From positions 2,356,001 to 2,420,000 of the forward strand of contig OZ242192.1 of assembly GCA_965205955.1 (NCBI GenBank): 64,000 nucleotides of DNA, read 5' to 3'. Position 1 is the first letter of the stretch; each line of letters begins with the position of its first letter. The position numbers were made by a program, and so were the translations under genes. The notes beneath the pieces are model-generated. The model ran no database searches and was not told the DNA's origin. It worked only from the letters and a program-made list of their open reading frames with translations. Positions 34,394 through 43,622 of this stretch are shown in pieces. This DNA comes from G965202915 sp965205955. Its GTDB lineage: Bacteria > Pseudomonadota > Gammaproteobacteria > Eutrophobiales > Eutrophobiaceae.

Positions 34394-35596
34394 ATGTGGC
34401 AATCGACAGAATTGAAAACACTCCAATCACTTCCGCTTCCCGATAATCATGGATTGCGGCACAGCCAGGCCGTACATGATTCCCTGTGCGAATATATAAA
34501 CACCCAAAACGGCGTGATTCGTTTCGATCAATATACTGCATTTGTCCTGTACAAACCAGGCCTGGGATATTACAGCAGCGGCAATCAAAAGTTCGGCGCG
34601 GCGGGTGATTTTACGACGGCGCCGGAAATTTCACCGCTGTTCTCCCGCTGCATGGCCAATCAATGCCGGTCAATTCTGGAGCGCATCGATAATGGCGCAA
34701 TTCTGGAACTCGGCGCCGGCTCAGGCATCATGGCCTGCGATATTTTGCAGCATCTGGAGCAGATGGGGACGCTGCCTGCAGAATATCTGATACTTGAACT
34801 AAGCGCCGAATTGCGCGACCGGCAGCAGACCTTGATAAAACAGCAGGCGGCGCATTTATTCGACCGGGTAAAATGGCTGGATGCGTTGCCGGAAGACGCC
34901 TCTTTTTCCGGCATTATTATTGGCAATGAAGTGCTGGATGCAATGCCCGTGAGGCGCTTCATCATCGATGAAGAGGAATACCGGCAGTTAGGCGTGTGCG
35001 TTGCCGATGATCAACTCGCATGGAAGATCATGGACATGGACGAGGCCTTAACAGAAGAAACGGAAAAAATCCCGCAATTCCTGAGCGGGAATTTTTGCAA
35101 CGATTATATTTCTGAAATTAATTTACAATTGCAGCCCTGGCTGGCTGCGTTATCCGCATGTCTATATCGGGGCGCAGTTTTGTTGACAGACTACGGTTAT
35201 CCGCTGGCGGAATACTTTCACCCGCAGCGCTCCGGCGGCACATTGCTTTGCCATTACCGCCATCGCGTCCATGACGATCCCTTCCTGTATCCGGGCTTGC
35301 AGGATATCACCGCATCGGTGAATTTTACCGCATTGGCGGAAAAGGCCGTGCAATGCGGATTCGAAGTAAGCGGTTATACCTCGCAGACCTATTTTCTGGC
35401 GGGAAACGGATTGGAAAATGAGATGCGGCGTTATGCTCAGCCTGATGCCAGAACCCGGGCGGAAATTTCACGGCAGGCGCGTATCCTGACTTTGCCTGGT
35501 GAAATGGGGGAGCGCTTCAAGGCGATAGTATTGACTAAAGAATTTGATACTATATTGCAGGGATTTTCGATACGGGATCAGCGCATACTGTTATAA
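34394..35596 (+). CDS. MidA/NDUFAF7-family SAM-dependent methyltransferase
   Basis: 400 aa. The DUF185/Methyltransf_28 family: GDFTTAPEISPLFSRC near residue 75, SAM motif LELGAGSGIMACDIL, IIGNEVLDAMPVRRF and LLTDYGYPLAEYFHPQR. The eukaryotic NDUFAF7 dimethylates an arginine of complex I; the bacterial targets are not established. It is divergent from the SDR gene with about 55 nt between the starts, and precedes uppP. Confidence 0.9.
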   Translation: MWQSTELKTLQSLPLPDNHGLRHSQAVHDSLCEYINTQNGVIRFDQYTAFVLYKPGLGYYSSGNQKFGAAGDFTTAPEISPLFSRCMANQCRSILERIDNGAILELGAGSGIMACDILQHLEQMGTLPAEYLILELSAELRDRQQTLIKQQAAHLFDRVKWLDALPEDASFSGIIIGNEVLDAMPVRRFIIDEEEYRQLGVCVADDQLAWKIMDMDEALTEETEKIPQFLSGNFCNDYISEINLQLQPWLAALSACLYRGAVLLTDYGYPLAEYFHPQRSGGTLLCHYRHRVHDDPFLYPGLQDITASVNFTALAEKAVQCGFEVSGYTSQTYFLAGNGLENEMRRYAQPDARTRAEISRQARILTLPGEMGERFKAIVLTKEFDTILQGFSIRDQRILL

Positions 35597-35738
35597 ACTC
35601 ATTTACTTGCCGGATTTTCCCAAAAACCAGCCGCGAATAATACGCTGCGCGATAGCGGTTCGGTAATAACAGCAAGCCGTCACAGGCAAGAATGGCCGCC
35701 GCTGTTTTTCTTTTTCACGCTCATATAACGATAAAAAA

Positions 35739-36539
35739 TTGGATCTGATACATATCATCGTACTCTCGATCATTCAGGGTCTGACCGAATTTTTGCCGGT
35801 ATCGAGTTCCGCCCATTTGATCTTGCTGTCGTGGATTGCGGGTTGGCAGGATCAAGGGCTGGCGCTCGATGTTGCGGCGCACTTCGCCAGCGCATGCGCG
35901 GCACTGATCTATTTCAGAAAAGATGTAGCCCGGATACTGAATGCGGGTTTTATTTCCGTAGCGCAGCGGGAATGCAATACAGTCGACGCAAAATTATTCT
36001 GGCACATCGTGATTGCCAGCATTCCCGTTCTGCTCGCCGGATGGCTTGCACGAGAGATCATTACAGCGCATTTGCGCGACCCGTTGATTATTGCCTCCGC
36101 CTCCATCGGTTTCGGCCTGCTGCTCTGGTTTGCCGATATAAAAGGTAGCAGGAGCCGTTCGATAGCTACGATTACGATGCGGGATGCGATCATTATCGGT
36201 CTCGCCCAGGCCGTGGCGCTACTACCCGGCACTTCCCGCTCAGGCTTTACCATAACGGTCGCATTGATGCTGGGGCTGGACAGAATTTCGGCGGCGCGCT
36301 TTTCCTTCCTATTGGCGATCCCTGTCATTCTCGTTGCGGCAACATATGAATTTTTCATACTGATTCAATCCGGGAACACCGTCGATATGATGGATTTCCT
36401 TATCACAGCCGGGTTATCGTTCATCACTGCAATACTTACCATCCATTATTTTCTAAGGTTTATCGAACAGATAGGGATGCTGCCGTTTGTGATCTATCGG
36501 GTGATCCTGGGTGGGGCGCTTTTCATAGTATTCCTATGA
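35739..36539 (+). CDS. uppP: Undecaprenyl-diphosphatase
   Basis: 266 aa, integral membrane protein of the BacA/UppP family. It dephosphorylates undecaprenyl diphosphate to recycle the peptidoglycan lipid carrier. QGLTEFLPVSSSAHLIL near the N-terminus and LLPGTSRSGFTI are the two active-site motifs; eight or so hydrophobic helices are visible. The start is a TTG (MDLIHIIV), consistent with family alignments. Gap to the preceding methyltransferase is 142 nt. Confidence 0.95.
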   Translation: MDLIHIIVLSIIQGLTEFLPVSSSAHLILLSWIAGWQDQGLALDVAAHFASACAALIYFRKDVARILNAGFISVAQRECNTVDAKLFWHIVIASIPVLLAGWLAREIITAHLRDPLIIASASIGFGLLLWFADIKGSRSRSIATITMRDAIIIGLAQAVALLPGTSRSGFTITVALMLGLDRISAARFSFLLAIPVILVAATYEFFILIQSGNTVDMMDFLITAGLSFITAILTIHYFLRFIEQIGMLPFVIYRVILGGALFIVFL

Positions 36540-36560
36540 AAAAATTGCCGACGAACAGGA

Positions 36561-37112
36561 TTAAAACGAGGAGTCCGTACCTTGCAGAAATTCGATTTCC
36601 TCCCTGGTGGACATTCTGCCCAGTATTCCATTACGGTGCGGATAGCGGCTAAACTGTTCGATGATTGCCTTATGTTTCAATTCAAATTCCAGACTGGATC
36701 CCAAACCGGGCTCACGGTACAACTCAACGGCAATTTCGTGCATAGCCAATGATTCACTGTGCATGTACGGCATATATAAAAAGGTCTTCTGATTATTATC
36801 CAGATTTTCCTGGGTCCTATTTGCCACCGCCTGCTGGGACAGGCACAGTGCGAGCGGATCATGGATAAAAGCATTTCTATGCCCCCGGTACAGATTGCGT
36901 GAAAACTGATCGATAACGATAATTTCCGCAAGACACCCGCCCGGATCCTCCCGCCAGCGGTAAAGCTCGCAACGGATCGCCTGTTGATGAATCTCAAAAA
37001 AGCGCCGCCTAATCGCTTCGTCCAGCTCATCTGATTTTGTCCACCAACATTCCCGATCCAGTTCCGCAAACCAAAAATCCAGGATCTGCCGGTAATTGGC
37101 AACCTCGGCCAT
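36561..37112 (-). CDS. DUF924 family protein
   Basis: 183 aa. ILDFWFAELDRECWWTKSDE, LAEIIVIDQFSRNLYRG, FLYMPYMHSES and QFSRYPHRN are the conserved segments of DUF924, an all-helical, TPR-like family of unknown function. Its ATG overlaps the cca stop by one base (TAATG), suggesting coupled translation. Confidence 0.92.
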   Translation of the reverse strand: MAEVANYRQILDFWFAELDRECWWTKSDELDEAIRRRFFEIHQQAIRCELYRWREDPGGCLAEIIVIDQFSRNLYRGHRNAFIHDPLALCLSQQAVANRTQENLDNNQKTFLYMPYMHSESLAMHEIAVELYREPGLGSSLEFELKHKAIIEQFSRYPHRNGILGRMSTREEIEFLQGTDSSF

Positions 37113-38320
37113 TATTGCGCTTCAGCCAGCAAATCCACCCGTCTTTTTCGCAGTTCACCAGCCAGGGCCATGCCGACAAATCCCTGATCGAGCAGCTCCT
37201 GCACATCGATCTTGCTGCACTCTGCAAGCGCACTGACAAAAAAATCAGACTGCGGATAATCCATATCTTCAAAGCCGGCACGTCCGCGTATATCCGCTTC
37301 GCATACCAGCAAAAACTGTCGAAATCTATCCGGCCTGCGAAACGCATCCAGCGCCTCGAGCTTTTTCAAAACAGTTCCCGGCCTCATCTCCATAATGCGA
37401 TGGCAATCTATATGGAAACGCGAAACCAGGACGGCAAGCTCCCGGTATTGGCGGGGTATTTTAAGGCGATCGCACATTTGCTCAATAATTACCACCCCTC
37501 TTTCCGCATGCCCGTGATGTGACGGCCATTCCTCACGAGGAGTTTTCGCCTTGCCCAGATCATGGGTCAATGCCGCAAACCGAACCCGGAGATCATCCGT
37601 CAATCGCGCCGCCTGCTCCAGCACCATCATAGTATGAATGCCGGTGTCAATTTCAGGATGATGCTGCGCAGGTTGCGGAACACCAAACAATGCTTCCACT
37701 TCCGGCAATAATACCTTCAGGGCATTGCAGGTGCGCAAAACGGAGAGGAACTGCTGCGGATATTTTGTAGCAAGGGCTTTCTCTATTTCCGCCCAGACGC
37801 GCTCGAGGGCCAGATAATTCAATTCCTTGCCGGCGGCAATCTGTTCCATTAACGCTATGGTTTCATCGGCAACCTGGAAATTAAACCGTGCGGCAAAACG
37901 GGCAACCCGCAGGACCCGCAACGGATCCTCGACAAAGCTGGGTGACACATGCCGCAGAATGCCCTGTTCGAGATCGGCCCTGCCATTGAAGGGATCGATT
38001 AAATTGCCATCCCGATCTTCCGCAATGGCATTGATGGTTAAATCACGCCGCCTCAAATCATTTTCCAGGGTGACATCCTCCCCGGCATGAAAAATGAATC
38101 CTCCATACCCCGGGGCAACTTTTCTCTCGGTGCGGGCCAGCGCATATTCCTCCTTGCTCTCCGGCTCCAGGAACACCGGAAAGTCTTTCCCCACCTGTTT
38201 AAAACCCTGTCGGATCATTTCATCAGGACTGCTGCCAACCACGACAAAATCACGATCCTTGATCTCCAGACCCAGCAGTTTATCGCGCACGGCTCCGCCT
38301 ACAAGATAACTATTTAGCAT
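37112..38320 (-). CDS. cca: CCA-adding tRNA nucleotidyltransferase with HD phosphohydrolase domain
   Basis: 402 aa. It adds or repairs the tRNA 3' CCA without a template. Nucleotidyltransferase head with GGAVRDKLLG and KDRDFVVVG; RRRDLTINAIAED binds the nucleotide; the C-terminal HD domain (ALTHDLGKAKTP) gives the 2',3'-cyclic phosphodiesterase/phosphatase seen in gammaproteobacterial enzymes. Length matches E. coli Cca. The window's tRNA-Leu already encodes its CCA, so the role is mainly repair. Confidence 0.95.
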   Translation of the reverse strand: MLNSYLVGGAVRDKLLGLEIKDRDFVVVGSSPDEMIRQGFKQVGKDFPVFLEPESKEEYALARTERKVAPGYGGFIFHAGEDVTLENDLRRRDLTINAIAEDRDGNLIDPFNGRADLEQGILRHVSPSFVEDPLRVLRVARFAARFNFQVADETIALMEQIAAGKELNYLALERVWAEIEKALATKYPQQFLSVLRTCNALKVLLPEVEALFGVPQPAQHHPEIDTGIHTMMVLEQAARLTDDLRVRFAALTHDLGKAKTPREEWPSHHGHAERGVVIIEQMCDRLKIPRQYRELAVLVSRFHIDCHRIMEMRPGTVLKKLEALDAFRRPDRFRQFLLVCEADIRGRAGFEDMDYPQSDFFVSALAECSKIDVQELLDQGFVGMALAGELRKRRVDLLAEAQ

Positions 38321-38383
38321 AGTGCCGCAAGGTACCTGTAAATGAGTAATTCACCATTTCAGACCACAATAACTCCGATACAT

Positions 38384-39373
38384 TCAGGTCTTATTCGAAA
38401 CATCGCGAGAATCATCGTGGCGTTCCCGCATAGTCTGCCGACCAAGATAGGTCGGCACTACCGCCTCGATACTGGTGGGAACAATCTGATAGGCCCGCAA
38501 CGCATTCGTTTCACAGATGCTGTCTTTCCTGGTGGAATTATAATTATCCATCGAAAAGGGCTTCTCCATGCCGAAAAGACCGTATACAAATCCGAACAAG
38601 TCAAAAATGCCGGCCTGCAGGCGGGATAAAATATCGGGCAATGGGATCAGGATGCGGTTGCGGCCGGTTTGCTTCATCGTGTAGCGCACCAGTTCTTCAA
38701 GCGTATAATCCGCCGGCCCGCACAAATCGAGGCGTTTTCCATAGCTGTCCCGATCATTGAGCAAACGGGCTATTACTTCCACAACATCGATAACATATAC
38801 CGGCGCAAATCGCGCACCGGGGCAAGCCAGTGGAAAAAATACCGGTGTGATTTTCAGCAGCCCGGCAAAGCGGTTAAAGAAACTGTCACGGTAGCCGAAA
38901 ATAACCGAAGGTCTGAAGCTGGTGACTTTTATCCCATACTCGTTTTGATGCAGCAATTCCTCCGCCCGGCCCTTGCTGCGCAAATAATGACTCGCTCCAT
39001 TTTCTGCATCCGCATTCAATCCGCTCATTTGCAGGAGCCTCTTTATATTATTCTGCCGGCAGGCCTCCAGCAGCTTCTCGGCCAATGCTACATGCGCATG
39101 ATGAAAGCCGCGGCCCTTGCGGCCCCGTTCATTGAGTATTCCGACCAAATTTATCACCGCATCACAGCCTGCAAGCTGCCGCGTCAATTGCTGCGGATCA
39201 TGAATATCCGCTTCGACTAAATCGAGATCAGGGATCAAGATGGTGTTGCTGCGATTATATTCCCGGTTGCGGGTCAGGACGCGCAATAGATAGCCCTCTT
39301 TTGCCAATCGATTGCAAAGACTGACACCTACGAAGCCGGTGCCACCGAGTATCCCGATGCGACGAATGATCAT
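38384..39373 (-). CDS. NAD(P)-binding epimerase-like protein of the NDUFA9 type
   Basis: 329 aa, atypical SDR. GILGGTGFVGVSLCNRLA is the cofactor-binding glycine motif; HDPQQLTRQLAGCDAVINLVGIL and FRPSVIFGYRDSFFNRFA are typical of the complex I NDUFA9-related bacterial family. The classical catalytic Tyr-Lys pair appears as HYLRSKGRAE. Substrate unknown. It ends the slt unit, with only 3 nt between the two genes. Confidence 0.88.
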   Translation of the reverse strand: MIIRRIGILGGTGFVGVSLCNRLAKEGYLLRVLTRNREYNRSNTILIPDLDLVEADIHDPQQLTRQLAGCDAVINLVGILNERGRKGRGFHHAHVALAEKLLEACRQNNIKRLLQMSGLNADAENGASHYLRSKGRAEELLHQNEYGIKVTSFRPSVIFGYRDSFFNRFAGLLKITPVFFPLACPGARFAPVYVIDVVEVIARLLNDRDSYGKRLDLCGPADYTLEELVRYTMKQTGRNRILIPLPDILSRLQAGIFDLFGFVYGLFGMEKPFSMDNYNSTRKDSICETNALRAYQIVPTSIEAVVPTYLGRQTMRERHDDSRDVSNKT

Positions 39374-39376
39374 CGT

Positions 39377-41362
39377 CTAATTCCGATAAGAAACCTGCCG
39401 GTCGAAACAACGCGATCCGGCATCCACGGATTTTTTGCCGTCTGTACCCGCAGACATTCGCTGCGAAATCGGCACGATAGCGCCGTCCATGCGCCAGTCA
39501 TAAACACTCGCAAAATAAAACACACGGCGAACATATTTTCGCGTTTCCTTGTAGGGGATTTTTTCGACCCATACATCCGGCGCCTCGCAATCATTTCCCT
39601 GAGAAAGCCAGGTCTTTACCCGATGCGGCCCGGCATTATACGCCGCGGTAGCCAGTACCATATTGCCTTTGAATTTATCCAGCATCATCCGTAAATAAGC
39701 GCTGCCTATCGGCACATTGGTTTCAGCCTGTCTCAATTTTCCGGTTTTGAAATTCTTCAAACCGATACGCTTCGCCACCATTTTACCCGTTGCCGGCATG
39801 ACCTGCATTAAACCCAATGCGCCGGCAGGTGATTTTACATTTTCCATAAACGCACTTTCGGCGCGAACCAGACCAAACATCCAGTTTGAATCGAGCCCCC
39901 TTTTCCCCGCATATTTGCCCAGCAGATCCTCATACAGGATGGGAAAACGCAATACCAGATCATCATAGGCACGAGCCTTGCCCAAGGTCATGATAACGCG
40001 ATCATGCCAGCCCCATTTTGTCGCCAGCATCGCCGCGATCTGCATTTGACGGCTGGTCAATGTATCCAGGCAGTGGAGCCATTCGCGGCTGGCCGCATTG
40101 GGCATATCCAACCGGTAAAACTCATACGCGCGCTGCATTGCCGGAACAGCGGCAATGCGGTCCATTTCGCCGGGATTCAGCGACAATGAAAAATAATTCA
40201 TACTGTACTGCCGCTTGATGCGATCGGCCGCAATAAAGCCATAATAATCCCTTTCAGTCGCCAACTGTGCATAGATCCGCTTCGCCTTTTCAGTGGCGCC
40301 GGTTTCCTCCAATGCCCTGGCATGCCAGTACTTCCAGCGCAATTCGATCTTTTCCGTAGCAGGCTGATCTTCCGTCCAGCGCCTGAGCAAATACCAATCG
40401 GGCACATGCAATGCAGTGCGCAGACGCCAATGAAAAACCTCTTCATCGACCATGCCGTTATCAATGCGGTCCAGCAAAGCGACCGTCATCGGGTGCTGGT
40501 TTGCGGCTGCGCTGACGGCGAGCAACCTATCCAGGCCCGACCGCTCCGCCGGCATAAAGACATACTGTTTCTGCAACGCTTCCCAGCGATCGATTGCCCT
40601 GGAGAGATTTCGCTTGGCCAGCCGCCCAATGCCATGAACCAATATCTCCCGGTTGATGGGCGTATCGCCAAATTTCCCCCTATCCATCACCCTGGCAGGA
40701 TCCTTATGTACCGCTATCCATTGTGCCGCCCACTTCCTGTGTTCGGCATCCAGGCGCCTGGCCAGATAATTCGCCAGACCCGGTTGATTATTGCCCATCG
40801 CCAGCCGAATGCGTTGCCAAATCAGTTCATCAGTCATCAAATCGCTTTTATAGAGAAGCTCGAAAGCCGGATCGCACTTAGGCGGCTGCGACTTGCCCAC
40901 CAGCCAGAGCGTGCGAATATCTTCCAGCAAATGGTCCTCATCGCCCGTCTCCATTCTTGCCCGAAGCTGGTAGCATTGCAGCACCGCACTCTTCTGCGGT
41001 GTATAGCTGGTCAGAAAACTTTTCCAGCGGCCTCCCCGGGCAAGATGTTTAAGCCAGGTAATACGCAGGCTGTTGGCAACCGGCAAATCATCATGCCGCT
41101 CAAGAAAATTCACCACATCGATTTCCTTCACCTTCCAGAGTCTGGACTTGAGATAGTCATACCGCAAATAGGGATACAGCGGATAATCCTTCAAACCGTC
41201 GGCCAGACGATTAAATTCTGTAATCTGATTTTTTGCCAATGCCCGTTTCGCCGCAAGGTAGTCCTGGCGCTGCAAAGTACGCGACTCGGCAAAACCTGCA
41301 GATGGGCCGGCGATGATCGTTACAATGATTAGAAAAATACAGCCCCTTGCTACTCGTTTCAC
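39377..41362 (-). CDS. slt: Soluble lytic murein transglycosylase, Slt70-like
   Basis: 661 aa. An N-terminal signal peptide (IFLIIVTIIAGPSAGFA) is followed by a long helical superhelix (U and L domains) and a C-terminal SLT domain from about residue 495. The catalytic Glu502 lies in GLVRAESAFMENV, followed by GALGLMQVMPATG and AAYNAGPHRV. It cleaves peptidoglycan between MurNAc and GlcNAc with 1,6-anhydro formation in the periplasm. Start is GTG with GGGAG 8 nt upstream. Size matches E. coli Slt. Confidence 0.94.
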   Translation of the reverse strand: MKRVARGCIFLIIVTIIAGPSAGFAESRTLQRQDYLAAKRALAKNQITEFNRLADGLKDYPLYPYLRYDYLKSRLWKVKEIDVVNFLERHDDLPVANSLRITWLKHLARGGRWKSFLTSYTPQKSAVLQCYQLRARMETGDEDHLLEDIRTLWLVGKSQPPKCDPAFELLYKSDLMTDELIWQRIRLAMGNNQPGLANYLARRLDAEHRKWAAQWIAVHKDPARVMDRGKFGDTPINREILVHGIGRLAKRNLSRAIDRWEALQKQYVFMPAERSGLDRLLAVSAAANQHPMTVALLDRIDNGMVDEEVFHWRLRTALHVPDWYLLRRWTEDQPATEKIELRWKYWHARALEETGATEKAKRIYAQLATERDYYGFIAADRIKRQYSMNYFSLSLNPGEMDRIAAVPAMQRAYEFYRLDMPNAASREWLHCLDTLTSRQMQIAAMLATKWGWHDRVIMTLGKARAYDDLVLRFPILYEDLLGKYAGKRGLDSNWMFGLVRAESAFMENVKSPAGALGLMQVMPATGKMVAKRIGLKNFKTGKLRQAETNVPIGSAYLRMMLDKFKGNMVLATAAYNAGPHRVKTWLSQGNDCEAPDVWVEKIPYKETRKYVRRVFYFASVYDWRMDGAIVPISQRMSAGTDGKKSVDAGSRCFDRQVSYRN

Positions 41363-41473
41363 TAATTGCTCCCGGAAAATGTTTGAATCAACTATTAATT
41401 TAATACTTTAATAATTTTTCTTATTTGTATCAAATTATTTAATTTTCTCCATTAATATCACGGCATCTTATAC

Positions 41474-41638
41474 TTGAAATCATCAAAAAATGAAGCCAAA
41501 CAAGCCTTTTATAAAAAAGTGGTTGAAAATTTATCCAGAGATCCCGGGATCAAACCTGAAAATATCTTTATTCCCATCACAGAAAATCACGACGTTGACT
41601 TTTCCTTTAAGGACGGAATAGCTCAATTTGTGGTCTAA
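41474..41638 (+). pseudogene. C-terminal fragment of a tautomerase-family gene
   Basis: Only about 55 codons remain. LKSSKNEAKQAFYKKVVENL, DPGIKPENIFI and FSFKDGIAQFVV match the second half of Tautomerase_2 (MIF-superfamily) proteins, which are about 125-130 aa. A stop codon closes the frame just upstream and there is no ATG, so the N-terminal half with the catalytic Pro1 is gone. It lies between slt and the repeats, a sign of deletion or insertion at this boundary. Confidence 0.72.
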
Positions 41639-41722
41639 AAAATCGAGATAACAATACGCGCCACCGCCCGCAGACAGGCGCATTATACCCCGACGCGATT
41701 GGCTTGACAAATCAAAAGGAGC

Positions 41723-41818
41723 ACAGGCATTCCTGCCTGTGTTTTTTTTCGCGGGCAGGAATGCCCACGCTCCTGTGTTTTTTTCGCGGGCAGGAATGCC
41801 CACGCTCCGGTTGCCGAC
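41723..41818. repeat. REP-like palindromes with T-tracts
   Basis: A hairpin ACAGGCA-TTCC-TGCCTGT (41723-41740) is followed by eight T residues and could end transcription. Two direct copies of a 35-bp unit follow (41749-41783, 41784-41818), each with the small palindrome GGGCA-GGAA-TGCCC, CACGCTCC and, in the first, another T-tract. The units resemble dispersed REP-type intergenic repeats. Confidence 0.75.
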
Positions 41819-41831
41819 GCGGATTGATCGC

Positions 41832-42438
41832 GGCATATAATGGGATATATATGGTTATATTGGCATATAAATTGTTATAAATTACTATAAACTTTGAGAC
41901 AGACATCATGGAAAACCCGTCAAGGCGGTCAGCGCACGGCATATAATGGGCTATATATAGTTATATTGGCATATAAATTGTTATAAATTACTATAAACTT
42001 TGAGACAGACATCATGGAAAACCCGTCAAGGCAGTCAGCGCACGGCATATAATGGGCTATATATGGTTATATTGGCATATAAATTGTTATAAATTACTAT
42101 AAACTTTGAGACAGACGTCATGGAAAACCCGTCAAGGCGGTCAGTGCGCGGCATATAATGGGATATATATGGTTATATTGGCATATAAATTGTTATAAAT
42201 TACTATAAACCTTGAGACAGACATCATAGAAAACCCGTCAAGGCGGTCAGTACGCGGCATATAATGGGATATATATGGTTATATTGGCATATAAATTGTT
42301 ATAAATTACTATAAACTTTGAGACAGACATCATGGAAAACCCGTCAAGGCGGTCAGCGCACGGCATATAATGGGCTATATATGGTTATATTCATGTATAA
42401 ATTACTATAAGTACACAAGATGGAAGTCATGGAAAACC
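41832..42438 (+). repeat. 106-bp tandem repeat, five copies plus the native start region of the next gene
   Basis: Units start at 41832, 41938, 42044, 42150 and 42256 (exact period 106), and a sixth, shortened unit starts at 42362 and runs into the ATPase gene. Each unit has an AT-rich half (GGCATATAATGGG, then TTGTTATAAATTACTATAAA) and then ATGGAAAACCC, the same codons that open the gene at 42429. In copies 1, 2, 3 and 5 this ATG begins a 12-codon frame (MENPSRRSAHGI and variants) ended by the TAA of the next unit; copy 4 has ATA instead. Confidence 0.93.
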
Positions 42439-43595
42439 CCTTTTCTCCGGGGGCGGGAACGTCTCCTCCCGAACTTGTCGGGCGGGAGGAGGCTTTGGAG
42501 CAGGCTCGCATTCTGTTTGGCAGGGTCAAACTTGGGCGTTCTGGAAAGAGCATGCTGCTTACCGGCTTGCGCGGTGTCGGTAAAACCGTTCTGTTGAACC
42601 GGATGGAAAAAATGTCTCAGTCCGAAGGATATCGGTCCATTAATATCGAGGCGTCCGAAGACAAGCCGCTTGCTTCCCTGCTGGTTCCCTCTTTGCGGAA
42701 ACTGCTTTTTGACTTGGACAGGATGGAGGGCGCGGGCAAAAAAGTCCGCCGCGCTCTGGCGGTTTTGCTGGGTTTTGTCGGCGCCGTCAAAGTGTCTGTA
42801 GGGGATTTGAGTATCGGTCTGGAGCTGGAACCGGAACGCGGAACGGCGGATAGTGGGGATATGGAGGTCGATTTGCCGGACTTGTTCACGGTTATTGCCG
42901 AAGCCGCGCAGGAAAGAGGAACGGCAGTCGCCATTCTTATTGATGAAGTGCAATACTTGGAGAAATCCGAGTTTGGCGCTCTTATAATGGCGATGCACAA
43001 GATGCAGCAGCGTCAGTTGCCACTGGTTCTTATCGGCGCCGGTCTACCTGTTTTGCCGGGTCTTGCGGGCAATATAAGATCGTATGCGGAACGGCTATTC
43101 GATTTTCCGCAGGTGGGCGCTTTGTCCGAGGAAGACGCCGATATGGCTTTGCAGAAGCCGGTTCAGGAAAAAGGAGTCAGTTTTGAATCCGCCGCTTTAA
43201 GGGAGATTTTTAGATGGGCGCGCGGATACCCTTATTTCATTCAGGAGTGGGGCCATCAAGTGTGGAATCAGGCCGAGGTTTCGCCGATCACGCTGGCCGT
43301 CGTGCAGGCGGCCTCACAAACCGTAACCCTCCGTCTTGACAAGAATTTTTTCCGTGTCCGGTTTGACCGACTGACTCCAAGAGAAAAAGAGTTTCTGCGG
43401 GCGATGGCTGAGGTTGAGGGCGACAACAAGCGCACCAATGATGTTGCGTCTTTCCTGGGATTGCCGATTACAAGGGTGGGGCCCGCACGCGCAAACCTGA
43501 TTAACAAGGGCATGATATACAGCCCGTCACACGGGTATCTGGCTTTTACCGTGCCGTTGTTTGGCGAGTTTATGCGGCGGGCGATGCCGGATTGA
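42429..43595 (+). CDS. AAA ATPase with C-terminal winged helix (ORC/Cdc6-like or archaeal-ATPase-like)
   Basis: 388 aa. Starts MENPFSPGAGTSPPELVGREE; Walker A GLRGVGKTVLLNRM (about 43-56), Walker B VAILIDEVQYL, sensor region VLIGAGLPVLPG, and a winged helix near the C-terminus (LTPREKEFLRAMAEVE to NLINKGMIYSP). Such proteins are scattered in bacterial accessory regions; their role is unproven, with helix layout like ORC1/Cdc6. I use the second ATG (42429) because the upstream repeats copy exactly that start; an ATG at 42420 also fits. It converges on hsdR with a 27-nt gap. Confidence 0.8.
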   Translation: MENPFSPGAGTSPPELVGREEALEQARILFGRVKLGRSGKSMLLTGLRGVGKTVLLNRMEKMSQSEGYRSINIEASEDKPLASLLVPSLRKLLFDLDRMEGAGKKVRRALAVLLGFVGAVKVSVGDLSIGLELEPERGTADSGDMEVDLPDLFTVIAEAAQERGTAVAILIDEVQYLEKSEFGALIMAMHKMQQRQLPLVLIGAGLPVLPGLAGNIRSYAERLFDFPQVGALSEEDADMALQKPVQEKGVSFESAALREIFRWARGYPYFIQEWGHQVWNQAEVSPITLAVVQAASQTVTLRLDKNFFRVRFDRLTPREKEFLRAMAEVEGDNKRTNDVASFLGLPITRVGPARANLINKGMIYSPSHGYLAFTVPLFGEFMRRAMPD

Positions 43596-43622
43596 ATGCC
43601 ATAGGCCCGAACACACATTCCC

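Noticed and set aside
41832..42361. 106-bp repeats as a CRISPR array
   Set aside because: The whole unit is repeated with no variable spacers, and it matches the start of the following gene.
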